From Asparagopsis taxiformis (Eukaryota > Rhodophyta > Florideophyceae > Bonnemaisoniales > Bonnemaisoniaceae), in NCBI GenBank assembly GCA_030407315.1, contig JALQPE010002083.1:1-64000 (forward strand): a DNA stretch of 64,000 bases, given 5' to 3'. Under the pieces are notes generated by a model. The model had not been told where the DNA came from and made no database searches. It saw only the letters and a list, made by a program, of their open reading frames with translations. Made by a program: the position numbers and the translations under genes. Below are positions 1 through 10,342 of this stretch, in pieces; position 1 is the first letter of the stretch; every line of letters begins with the position of its first letter.

Positions 1-152
1 TGCACGGTGCCAGATATAGTAGATGCAGGAATGAGGTCAAACCAAGGCCCACCTGCACTGTGGGATGCAGTGTCATTGCTGTCAACGGACGTGTCCGGGT
101 CCCATGTGGACCACTTTAACAATGCACCAAGTGATTTTTCCAACAGCGGTTT

Positions 153-2903
153 TTGGGCAAACAGGTCATATTACTGAACGAAAGCGAGTTCTACAGCATT
201 GAAAACAGGTTTGGAGACTGCAGGGCGTACCAGTGCCAGGACGCGCCCTACCCATATGGTTCTGTAGTCATCGGCAGTTCCGGAGATGACGACAAAGGAG
301 TACTGCGATCTTGCGGGGCGAATGATGAAGTTGCAAAGACGCGCTGCTGCTTGTGCCTCGACACGTTTGTGGGCGAAGCATGCCACTGTGCGGGTCAAAG
401 TCGTCGGCATCTGGGACGTACCCTCCCATGACGTAGGCGGACTTTACCGCCACGGTGACGGAAATGTCCATGTCATGTATTGGAGGGCCTTCTGCCGTGG
501 CGCGCAGTCTAGCGAGGGTGAGGAACGCTTGTGCAGCTGTGTCACCGAGTTGCTGGAATAGCGTTATGGTGCCAGACGGGAACGAGGAGTTTGGCAGAGG
601 CAAAAGAGTGGAGGATCGGGCTGTCCGTCGATATCTGCAACGAGGAGGGTTGCATCGGGCAGCAGGGAGGCAAAGTCGTGCAGTGCAACGGTGAATATCC
701 GTCGCGAACGAGTACTGCACCGTCTGTGGGCGATATCATGCGTGCGTTCCCAATGTTGTTCGATGGGGTATGACCAGTTGGAGTGGCCAAGGAGAATTCC
801 ATGTGGCGAATAGTCTCTTCCATGGCTGTGGAGCGCCTCGAGAGGTTTTCCTATACTCTGTTTGAACAGAAGATGCGAGTGTTCGTAGGGGCCTGCATCA
901 ATGTGTTCCAGGGCGCCATATCTCTGCAAGTCACCGGGAAGATGGTCTAGAAGATGGAACTTGAAAGTTTTGAGACCTGTGGTGTGGAATGGGCCGAGGG
1001 TGGAGAGCATTGATTGTTTGAAATAGGAAATGGAGTTCTGGAGGCTTTCTAGTTCGGCGGCAGTCCCAGTGCTTGATGCGACCGCGTTTCATGACCCATG
1101 CGACGAGGTCAGAGTATTGCGTGCAGATGGAAGTGAGGGGGCTGTATCTACTTCGTCACAGCATGTGTCAATGAATGCTGCGATGAAAGGGAACACCATA
1201 TCGACATGGTGATAGTCTTTGGCTGCGAGCATGCCGCGTATGCCGTCCTCCGTGAAGAGGCCGTTCAAATTGGTGCCCTTCTCACCCTTGGAGAAGTCGA
1301 CATGAAGACCGGTGATGTAGTAGTCGCGTTCGATAGCGGACAGAATGCTGTTTGAGCCGGCGAGGATGGATTTTTTCACCTTCTTGAAGGTGCGAGGTGT
1401 CCCGGAATGGGAGGCAGTGGGGTGGTGAGGTCTGGGGAGCTGAGGCGGTGGACAATGCACTGTTTGATGAGCTTTGAGATGCCGAGGTGGAGATTGTGCA
1501 GAGGCTCGAAGGAGAAAATGTTGTAGGGGTATAGGGGACTGTTGGTGGGTAAAAGAGCGGTCGATTCGAGGACGAGTGTTGTTCGAGGAGGGAGAGAGCT
1601 TCGAGCGGAGCAGTTGTATGCTCCTGAGCGCTCTCTTGGCGTGCAGAGCGTGTATCATCGAGGGAGCGGGGCTGGTGTGGCGCGGTGGATTCAAGTTGAG
1701 TGGCGGGGATTGTAGCAGCGGTGGCAGGGATGTGTGGTGGTAGTGCTGTTGCGAGTGCATGACAGCTCTTTGGCCTCTGGAAAGTCGCAGCAATAATTGG
1801 CTAGGATGGGAAAGCATTGGCGGGCAGTTGCAGTGGAGTCTGTGCAGGGGAACCCGGAAGAGAACGCGGTGGATAGGGACGAAAACACTTTTTCGAGTGC
1901 TTTATGAAGAATATCAATTTTGCGAGCGCGACTAGCAGAACTAGAGGTTGTCGGCATTTCATCACCGAACAAGGCGTTGGACGAAGGGTTAACAATGTAC
2001 GGAAGATACCCGACGATGGTGAGGCCGGTACGGATGCAGTGGCGACGGAGGGGGGCGGAGAAGTTGAGCAGTGTGACGTGTATGGGGTATGCGACGATTG
2101 CGGAGCTCTTGAGGCTTGTGCTGCTCTTGTCGGAGTACACTTGGAGGAGGCCGGCAAAGGAGGAAGCGGTGGGATCAGTTCCTCTGCCCATACGACCTGT
2201 GGATCTTCCGAGAGCTGCACGCGCTGTCTAGTAACCTGGTGCAGCGTTTTCGCGAATTCTGTGTGTAGGGGATGAGAAAATATTGCGGTGCCGTCTGGGG
2301 CGGTCTGTGGGGAGGGGTGGAAGAGAGTATTTTGGTCGTTAGCCAGTGCTAACTGCCTGCGGAGCATGTCGACTGGGTCGCGGAGGTACAGCTGTGCCGA
2401 GTACTTACCAGTTTTGTCTGGAATGATGTGGCTCTTGTAACCTTCGGTGCGGAAATGTGTTTCGACCATGGAAGCGGTAACGTGGCGACATTCTTCTACG
2501 GTGCGAACGGCGCTGTTGAACTTTTCTAGGGAGAATGCGGGGTCTTGTAGGATGGTGATGACTTCGCTCACGCGGCCAGCGCCGGCCTTGTACTCGAGGG
2601 TTGTGAGACTGGCGGCGAGGGATTGCACGAGGAGGTCTGCGCGGGAGGGGGTTGAGGTTGGTGGCAGTGGAGCGTCACAGGGTGAGTCGCTGGAGGAAGC
2701 ACGACCAGATTCTGGGTCTGGGAGCTGGGTTGCGGGGAATCATGGTCGCCGTTTCGAGCAGGCTCATGGGTGACGGCAGGGACACGAGCGTTGTTGAAAT
2801 GTTGGGGAGAGGGGTTGAAACGGTAGCGACACGTTCGCTCATGCAGCGCGAGCGCATAAGCATCTACGCAGTAGTAGAAGCACCCTTCATACTTGCATTC
2901 CAT
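153..2903 (-). pseudogene. Degenerate Plavaka/KDZ/CACTA-like transposase
   Basis: Minus-strand coding potential runs through this stretch but is broken across several frames: 2903-2568, 2628-1801, 2191-1691, 1817-1089 and 1010-564. The N-terminal piece has a C2HC-type finger, C3-x4-C8-x12-H21-x3-C25, starting MECKYEGC. A later piece reads LQVYSDKSSTSLKSS and then YPIHVTLLNFS, the style of the first catalytic-Asp block of Plavaka/KDZ/tnp2 transposases. Downstream come a DYYITGLHVDFSKGEKG block and FKFHLLDHLPGDLQRYG with a later YEHSHLLFKQS, resembling the E-x-x-H region of the same superfamily. The order of blocks is right for one protein, so this is best read as a single transposase gene that has collected frameshifts. 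The family call rests on motif style, not on a search. No terminal repeats were located, and the downstream end may lie outside the window. Confidence 0.5.
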
Positions 2904-3498
2904 GTCGAGTTTTGACGCAAAAGGGAGGATTGCGAGCTGAACAGGGGAGACTGTGCCGTCCAGATGCGACCAATTTTATTTTTGTGGTGCTTTCGAGACT
3001 TGGAATGTAACGTGTTCGTAGTTTTGTGGGTAGTAGTTTTGTGCTCACTCCAGCTGACATCCCAACGGTGGAATTTAACCGAGAGTTCAATCATTTCCAA
3101 CTGTTACATCACATTGCGTGCTGGCAACGTGTGCATGGAAGGACGAACGACTGCCTGGGAGATGAATTTTCAATTAATTCATTTGTAATAATAAACTTTT
3201 TTATTTCCGAACTTCGTGGAATCTGAATGTGCTTTACAGCGGATATGCCACGGATCATGTAAGGAAAGCAAATGGATTCTCATATATATGATTATATGTT
3301 TATATTCGTTGTTCTCGATCCGGATCTCATTGTTCGGGGAATCAGAGACCATGGCTTGGGCCATACTCAATCTCACTGCCGGCGATGATTTCGAGTATGC
3401 ACAGCAAGACTTAAGCGGACGCAGAAAGCTGTCCGGTCGACGCCGCAGGCTCCACTCCGCCCTCATCACCGACTGATCTTCTTTGACCGACTTTGCTT
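2904..3498. other. Non-coding interval, no supported gene
   Basis: AT-richer sequence upstream of the decayed transposase. A plus-strand 86-codon frame at 3216-3476 exists but shows no domain and no conserved composition. I see nothing I can name here. Confidence 0.3.
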
Positions 3499-3537
3499 TG
3501 TACGTGTGCGAATCTTGATCAAGATTCGCGCACGTAC
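3499..3537. repeat. 39-bp near-perfect palindrome
   Basis: The two arms read outward from a central TTGATCAA: the left arm begins GTACGTGTGCGAATC and the right arm ends GATTCGCGCACGTAC. There is a single mismatch (T/C). It would form a long hairpin or cruciform and sits just before the splice-like repeat block. Confidence 0.85.
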
Positions 3538-3540
3538 TTC

Positions 3541-4640
3541 GTTCCATCCTCTACCCTCGAGGGTATGCATTGAGGTAAGCGTGGGTTTTGAGTCTGACTA
3601 TTTCCGTTGATGCGATATTTTTTCATTGGAAGCCTGTTGACTGATGGTGTGTATTGAGCGGAGGATGGAAGAGAGGTACGTGAAGTTTTGAAAGTATGCT
3701 GTGAGGGAAGGTTGGTTTGAGTCTGACTGTTGTGGTTGATTCCGATGTTGTGTAGATGATGCAGGAATGTTGATGACGGAAGGTAAGTTTCATTGAGTGC
3801 CAAGATGTGCTTTGCGAAGATATGGACTGCTGACTATGATTATTATTCATTGCAAGGTTTTTGGATCATGGTTTGTATTGTGTGTAGGATGGATGAGAGG
3901 TACATTTGCGAGTTCTCAGGGTATGTAGCGAGGGAAACGTTGGTTTTCAATCTGACTGTTGCGATGAATCCGATGTTGCGTAGGTGATGGAGGAATAGTG
4001 ATGACGGAAGGTAAGTCACATTGGGCGCCCAGACCGGTTGTGCGAAGATGCGGAATGCTGACTACTTTTCTTGGCTACACGATTACGTGATTTATGGTTT
4101 TTATTGTGTGCAGGATGGAACAGGTAAGTAAGTGTGCGAGTTTGAAAGTAAGCAGCGAGGAAGGTTGGTTTGAGTCTGACTATTTCCGTTGATGCGATAT
4201 TTTCATTGGAAGCCTATTGAGTCATGGTGTGTATTGTGTGGAGCGAAGGTAAGTGTGCGAGTTTTGAAAGTAGCTGTGAGGGAAGGTTGGTTTTGGGTCT
4301 GACTGTTGTGGTTGATTCCGATGTTGTGTAGATGGTGCAGGAATGTTGATGACAGAAGGTAAGTTTCACTGAGCACCAAGACTTGTTTTGCGAAGATATG
4401 GACTGCTGACTTTGATTATTCATTGCAAGGTTTTTGGATCATGGTTTGTATTTTGTGTAGGATGGATGATTCACTCATCCTCTCGGAGAGGTAAGTAAGG
4501 GAGTTTCTAGGATATCTGTCGTGGTAAGCGTTGCTTTTGAATCTGACTGTTGGGTTGATGTTCTGATGTTTTGTATGTGATGCAGGAGTGGTGAAGCAGG
4601 AACGGCAGGACTGAAGGAGAGTGAAGAAGGGATGTAGGAA
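3541..4640 (+). repeat. Tandem block of splice-junction-like modules
   Basis: Direct repeats at about 575-585 bp spacing (for example 3576/4161 and 3709/4281), with a more divergent copy at 3930-4113. Each module contains GGTAAGT, then GTCTGACTG or GCTGACT, then TGTGTAGGATGG or TGTGCAGGATGG, that is, a 5' splice site, branch-point-like CTGAC and 3' AG. Candidate intervals include 3783-3887 (105 nt), 3900-3983 (84 nt) and 4011-4113 (103 nt), separated by very short exon-like pieces such as GATGGATGAGAG. The last piece (from 4584) stays open to a TAG at 4635-4637. I cannot show that it is transcribed, and a single consistent reading frame through the whole block was not found. Confidence 0.6.
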
Positions 4641-4940
4641 GATGGGGAATGAAGCTGTGAGGTGTTTCTGGTATGTGTATATTTTCGGGCATACGATAGA
4701 AGTGAGAGTGGTTTCAAGTGGTGTAAGATTTTGCTGACCATGTTCGTGTTTGATGTCTTGATGATTTAATGGGCTGGGGTGGTGTCGAGGAAAGCGGGGA
4801 TGGAATGGGAAGGAGCGGATTTTGTAATCTAGGTCGTCGTGAGGGTTCTTGAAGTATGTGCGGATGGTGGTGCATGGCGTTCGGATGGTAGGGAGAACGC
4901 GATAGTGAGGGAGATGGGTGATCGACGATATGCTGACAGG
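4641..4940. other. Unassigned sequence after the splice-like block
   Basis: Purine-rich plus strand; no gene or clear repeat recognised. Confidence 0.3.
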
Positions 4941-5030
4941 TATTTTGTATTCTGGCTGGATACGTATTTCGTATTCTGGCTGGATACATATCCGTATTCT
5001 GGCTGGATACGTATTTCTATCTAACCGGGT
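4941..5030. repeat. Short tandem repeat of about 25 bp
   Basis: Three tandem copies of a unit containing GTATTCTGGCTGGATAC followed by one or two degenerate copies (GGGTATTTATTTCC, CAGATATGTATTCCC). Confidence 0.75.
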
Positions 5031-5193
5031 ATTTATTTCCTATTCTGACCAGATATGTATTCCCTATTCTAGAGAGACGTATTGTATACGAGCAGTTTCC
5101 TAAATGAGAGAATAAAATACGGTCCGATATGGGCCTGAATTACCATCCGCTGTAATTTCTTCCCTCCCGGTTTTCGCTGATATATTGTATACT

Positions 5194-5409
5194 GGATGTC
5201 GGGTCCTAGTATTCCGCCATATGTACTAGAGAAAGTGGATGTCGGGTCCTAGTATTCCGCCAACGTACTAGAGAAAGTGGATGTCGGGTCCTAGTATTCC
5301 CCCATATGTACTAGAGAAAGTGATGTCGGGTCCTAGTATTCCGCCATATGTACTAGAGAAAGTGGATGTCGGGTCCTAGTATTCCGCCGAAACGTACTAG
5401 AGAAAGTGG
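5194..5409. repeat. 43-bp minisatellite, about five copies
   Basis: Units start at 5194, 5237, 5279, 5322 and 5364, with a truncated junction at 5408. Each contains GGATGTCGGGTCCTAGTATT, CCGCCATATG and TACTAGAGAAAGT. One copy lacks a G and two have an altered ATATG segment. Spacing is 42-43 bp with no unique spacers, so this is a minisatellite. Confidence 0.9.
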
Positions 5410-5545
5410 ACGTCCGCATCCAAAAATTTTTATTTTTTTTTGTGGACGCGGACGTTCATTTTGTCTAGTAATTCGGGGGCCGACTAGGACCCGTACTAGA
5501 GAACTGGACGTCCGCGTCCACTTCCGAAAACACAGACGTTCAGGT
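5408..5545. repeat. Inverted-repeat sequence related to the minisatellite
   Basis: ACGTCCGCATCCA and TGGACGCGGACGT flank a T-rich loop and form a hairpin. They are followed by CTAGTAATTC, GACTAGGACCC and a second GGACGTCCGCGTCCAC block. The words GGACGTCC and CTAGTA recur at 54.46-54.76 kb. Confidence 0.7.
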
Positions 5546-6160
5546 GAGCGGTGATATCGATGGTGAAAACATTGCGAGTACGCGAGTGGAGAAGTTGCTG
5601 TCTGTTCATTCTCCATTCTTACTCTAGCTATGATATTGTTAGCAGTTTTTGCCAATGTACACAACTGGAGATGCTCTGTCATGAACCTCATGCTATTCAA
5701 GCATGTTATAAGATTGCAATATGCCTCCAAGGTTATTTAACGAAGCCCTGAAACAACAGCCTACATCTCATTTTGGGAAGGATGGATTCCCCTTGCGCGT
5801 TACATGGGGACATCTTGAGCTCCGGGACTACCTCATGGGAGGTGACTGCCCACACGGGGATCATTAGAAAGAAGAGAAACCTAACAGCACAAGAATACGA
5901 GTCTGTCCGTTTCGTTTCAGGCTTCAGGCATACTGAGCGCTCAGAAGATAACCCAGCAAACAGACCAGTTTCCAATCATGATTGTGTACCTCTCGAGGAG
6001 GATGATGAACTTGGTATTTCTTTAATTGGCATGTAGAACTGTTCTAGCTGGAATACCGCCGTCTTCATGTGACTGTAGTAGTTCCCATTGCTTGCCTCTG
6101 CTCCGCAATGTATGCTTCAGAATAATTAAACTAGTTCTTCCATGTTCATCTCACTACCTG
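5546..6160. other. Unassigned, short open frames only
   Basis: Two overlapping plus-strand frames (an ATG at 5721 giving 48 codons, and 5773-6036 giving 87 codons) look more protein-like than their surroundings (for example RVTWGHLELRDYL and EVTAHTGIIRKKRN) but match nothing I recognise. They could be a broken or spliced remnant. Confidence 0.25.
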
Positions 6161-6162
6161 TA

Positions 6163-7851
6163 TCATTTTATGTACTCCTCTGCCCTTTTCTCTGACACAC
6201 TATACCCCACCACATCATTGACCACATCTTCCGATATTAACTTGCCTATTCTACATGGTTCTTCCACACCACGGAATATGACATACGTCATATGCACTCT
6301 CAATGTTCCCCACAACATGTCACCAGCCCTTCCTCTTTTCCTTTGCGTCGTAGGTTCCCATTCAATGCGGAAAATTTCTTTCTTTCGCTTCTCCACCCTT
6401 CTAGACTCCCGTCACCATCGAACCCCCCGTGCACGCCACATATCGAGGGACATTCCTGCAGCTCCATTCCGTTCACATATTCACCTTGGACTACAGCACT
6501 ACCGTTGCGAGCCAGACACCATACGTTCGATTTAGATCCGGCAATGCAGAACGAGCTACTGCCAATTGCAACAGATGTCGACTGTGCTTCCATCGTTTCC
6601 GAGCACAATATCGTACAAACAACCGCAGAGCACATGGCCTCGCTGTTCCGTTCATGTCACCACACTCTTCATTCTCCTCCCCTTCCGAGTTGCTTATGTT
6701 ACGCCTATGAACCAGAGACTCAGTTCGCCATCTGTGCCCCAATCCTAGCAGATCCGATAGTGTGGAAAAACTGGAACACGTAATGTTCACAGCTTCTCCG
6801 CCATTTCCAGCCACTGCCGCGTGAAGCCCTGGGTACACTTTGTAATACCCCCCTCGATAGGTTTCTGCTGTTCCCTTTAGCATTTCCGGAATAGCTCAGT
6901 GCTCAATGAGATTGGAATCTGGACAGGTCCGCTAATAGCCGTTCCACTCGTGCATGCACCGTCAATCTCACCATGTGGGTAGCCACCCCCTGGGGTTGAC
7001 AAAGTGCTTCGATTAACCTGTTCCACAACTTTCTCTACCGCACGCTGCAAGAGCATTAACAAAATCTTACCAGCCGATACTGTTGATGCACAATTTAGAA
7101 CCCTTTCGTTCCAACCAAGCCGAATCTCGCTAGCATTCCAGAAAGCATTATATTTTCTAGTGTTCTCAGCCTTGTCTCCATACCACTGTATGTTTTGACG
7201 TCAAGTGCTGATTCCACTTTTGGCTTCTTCCTCTGCGGTGATATCGCTTCAGATTCTCCATCTGATTGGTCATGACATTCTACTCTCTCCGCTTCGTAAT
7301 CCACAGCCTCTCCATTGCTCGTTCGCCAGGTGTCGGGGGCTGGCCCCCCGACATCAACTTATTTCCGAGCAGAAACTTTACGTTTTCGTAGCGACACAAG
7401 GATAATTCATTTCAGGAATAGCATCGTATAACAATCTGCCTTCTGCCACTGCCATTTCATTATGACTCGGCTTCACAGCGTTCGAATGCCGCCACGTAGT
7501 GACTTCCAAGACTGATATCTCCTTTTCCTCCCTCGTCAACCTCACGATTGCATCATCCACATCCTTTCCATTCTGCTCCACCACACCAGGCGTGTACATT
7601 CCATCTCCTCTGTCTACGTCGATGCGGTCTCCCACTGACGGCTTACCACTGCAGACAGGATACTGCTCAGGAAGTTTCATTTCCACAACCGTAGCCTTCC
7701 ACCATATTGCGTCATCGCCAACTTGGAACCATACGTCTATTTCCGTTCCGACACATGGGAGTGCATCTACGGCAGCTGCCCGCTCACGCTCACGACCAGC
7801 TTTCGCTTTTTCGCTCTGTCGCCTAATTCGCAATGATTCACGCCTCGTCAT
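6163..7851 (-). pseudogene. Unknown gene, probably broken; SH3-like N-terminal segment
   Basis: The best piece is 7851-7378 (157 codons). It opens with a basic, Arg/Lys-rich start (MTRRESLRIRRQ) and then has IDVWFQVGDDAIWWKATVVE followed by a second barrel-like stretch, GDRIDVDRGDGMYTPGVVE. Such spaced W/V/G patterns are seen in Tudor or other SH3-like barrels. Coding resumes in other frames at about 7350-7095 (acidic-basic linker, SPQRKKPKVES), 7062-6877 (heptad-like LLQRAVEKVVEQV) and 6883-6163. I tried GT-AG joins between the first two pieces and none restored the frame, so frameshifts are more likely than introns. Function unknown; it may be a mobile-element accessory gene. Confidence 0.35.
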
Positions 7852-8889
7852 AGTTCCTCCACGAAATAAAGATACTACAACGCACTATCTGCAATTTTGT
7901 TTAGGACAAGTCTTCGTCGACTTCTTCACTAGATACTACTTCACCCATGTCTGTAACGTCCAATTTTTCATTTTTATCGTATGATACGAATTCACTACTT
8001 GTTCCCTACTGCCGCACAAGTTTTCAAATCCACTAATACTGCGTTTAAGATACTAGTAACGCTTAAAGCCAGGGCGGAACTCACTATTCAGGTCAATCTG
8101 TGTATGCGGGAGTGACTTTATTACAAAATTTTGCGACTTCGACAGTAACTATGCCGTAGTATCTGTGCTAAAAATCAACATAGATGGTGCCATTCTTTAC
8201 TAAGTAATACTACAGAAACTAAACTCAAGTACAATTATCTACTCTTTCGACCGTACCCTACCTATGGTAGAACAATGACCATAACGAGATTAGCTAGTTC
8301 ACGTCATACACTCTGTATCTCGCCTCTTTCATATGATTCTGCATGGAAGTCCAAAACGTGACGTCATCGAAGCGTATGGCGCGTTGGAACAGTCAGTACC
8401 ACTCCATCCCTCTACCATCACTACATTGCTACGACTACCACCAGTACCTCAGACCGGCGTGACCATCAATGTTCATGGTTCGAGTCCAACATGGTACTGT
8501 CATACATATGGTTCCCTCGTTTCGTGATTCCAGCAAGTAAATCAAAAAATAATGGAATATGCCACCTCCGGTCACCGTCATGACCAACGCGACGTGTCTT
8601 TGTCCTTTCCAATGTTATTTTTCCGTACAGTAGTGGAAAATTCCACCATGTCACGGTGCTTATACCCACTCCCACGGCGCAGTTTCATTCCATTACATTC
8701 TTTACGGTATTTCCACTACTTATCTATGGCACGGCGCCGGTAATTTCTGCGATTTTTTTATGGTTTGCCATTCCACTAATTTCTAATGGTCCAGACCATA
8801 AAATTACTGGTTTTCAAAAAATTGCTTATCCTGTGTACGTTCAGCATCCCTTTTCCATTTCCGACATTCTACATCCGATTTCTCCGAGT
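7852..8889. other. Non-coding, possible old LTR debris
   Basis: AT-rich with no supported gene. TGTAACGTCCAA at 7952 shares its first 11 bases with the start of the probable LTR at 9471, but the similarity does not extend visibly, so I do not call an LTR here. Confidence 0.3.
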
Positions 8890-9450
8890 CGTCGAATATT
8901 GCTACAACAAATTCATTGAAGAAATTCAAGAAGCAAATCGCCTGCTCAAGAATCTATTCGCCAATCCAACATTACCACATCTGATCATGTGAACCAAAAT
9001 CGAGAAGATATTCAATTTGAAGTGGGCGATCTCGTGATGCTCTCAACAAGAAATCTTCCTCTCCGACGAGGAAGAACCAAAAAGTTCTCACCGAAATACA
9101 TCGGTCCCTTTACAATCACCGAGAAGTTAGCATCTGGACGTGCGTATCGTCTAGAGCTTCCCATTGAATATAAGCATATTCATCCTACTTTCAACATTTC
9201 ACTTCTGAAGAAATTCCGTGAAGATTATTCCGCACGTGAGGCTTCGGTAGATACACGTTTTGCAATTTCTCATGAGAAGAAAGCCGCAATAGAGAAGATA
9301 CTTGCACATCGGATCCGAAACTCCGAAGTACAGTTTTTAGTGAGTTTTCGAGACCCAAGTCCAATCGAGAACACATGGGTCAACAAACAAGAAGTCGACG
9401 ATCAGCAGGAAATAATCGAGTATTTCAAGAACCTTTTCGAGGACGGATAA
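8890..9450 (+). pseudogene. Ty3/gypsy fragment: integrase C-terminus plus chromodomain
   Basis: The open frame 8989-9450 contains FEVGDLVMLSTRNLPLRRG, then FSPKYIGPFTITEKLASGRA and YKHIHPTFNISLLKKF. This is the canonical GPY/F-type C-terminal end of Ty3/gypsy integrases. It ends in a chromodomain-like block, IEKILAHRIRNSEVQFLVSF followed by ENTWVNKQEV. The frame begins with GTG immediately after a TGA in the neighbouring frame. Reverse transcriptase, RNase H and the integrase core are absent upstream, so only the 3' end of the element survives. It is a different family from the complete gypsy element at 21.9-27.9 kb: the protein sequence here differs clearly and the LTR is unrelated apart from TGTAACG. 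Confidence 0.85.
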
Positions 9451-9456
9451 GGATCT

Positions 9457-9890
9457 AAAAGGGGAAGAGTTGTAACGTCCATCTGGATGATCCAGTCAGA
9501 TCAGTTCCATTATGGAATTTGCAATACGCTAGGATAGTTTACACTACGCAATTACACACCTTATTAGAATGACTAAGTTCCATAATAGTTTACATTACAC
9601 TAGCTATAGTAGTCTTGATCGTAAGGTGCGAATAGAAGCTAAATTTGCACCTTACTCTGCGAGTCCATGAAATTACTATCGCTAGGCTAGTGTAGTGATT
9701 TTAGTAGTCTACGAGCTAATCTAGAATTCTATAAAGGAGGTACTGGAATGGCTGCTGGAAGAGTTCGGGCAGATCAACAAACCCAGTAACAACAATTCCT
9801 AAGTTGAGCCGAAATAAGCGCCGCTTAGTGAACCTCAAAATTTTACCCAAAAAGTAAGTTTATCATTTCAACCTATCGGAACCTAACACA
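9457..9890 (+). repeat. Probable 3' LTR of the decayed gypsy element
   Basis: A polypurine tract AAAAGGGGAAGAG (9457-9469) precedes TGTAACGTCC at 9471, the expected TG start of an LTR just after the integrase frame. A TATAAAGG box lies at 9730. The 3' boundary near 9890 is a guess because no second LTR was found. Confidence 0.5.
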
Positions 9891-10342
9891 AAATGTGCCA
9901 CAAAAATTTCCATGCAATTTCCATATATTCCCATATGGCAACACCAGAAATCGTCTAGTATCATCCGTGTTGCTAATTAATAGTGGGTCAAAACTGAAAT
10001 TTAAAGAAAAAACAAAGATTCAAGCCTCGCTCGACCTCGTGCTTCCAGGATGCAGTTCACCATACGATCGCCCGTCGTTTGCAACCCTTTTTCCTGAAAG
10101 AGAAGCTTGGGAACTGGCTCAGTTCCACCAAACAAGTTGGCATCCAGTATCCCCTTAGTGATCATCAGTGGAGCAAATACTGGTTCATAGTTGATGCGTG
10201 CAATTCAAGAAATCTTTATTTTCTACTAATTCTGAAGAGAGCTCATTACTAGCCGTTCAATGTACGTTGGATTTTAGCCGTGCCCGCATCCGACGCAATC
10301 CCCTAGTCTCGTTCAGTAACCGGAGACGTGAATGTCTTAGAG
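9891..10342. other. Intergenic, no supported gene
   Basis: An 87-codon plus-strand frame (9895-10158) has a gag-like flavour at its end but no motif. Otherwise this is 3' flank of the pogo-like transposase. Confidence 0.3.

Noticed and set aside
3216..3476. 86-codon plus-strand frame upstream of the splice-like block
   Set aside because: Could be a first exon, but no donor site or frame continuity with the following modules could be shown.
5194..5409. CRISPR-like regular repeats
   Set aside because: Repeats abut with no unique spacers and the genome is eukaryotic; it is a minisatellite.
7952..8640. A 5' LTR paired with the LTR at 9471
   Set aside because: Only TGTAACGTCCA is shared; the following sequence does not align by eye.
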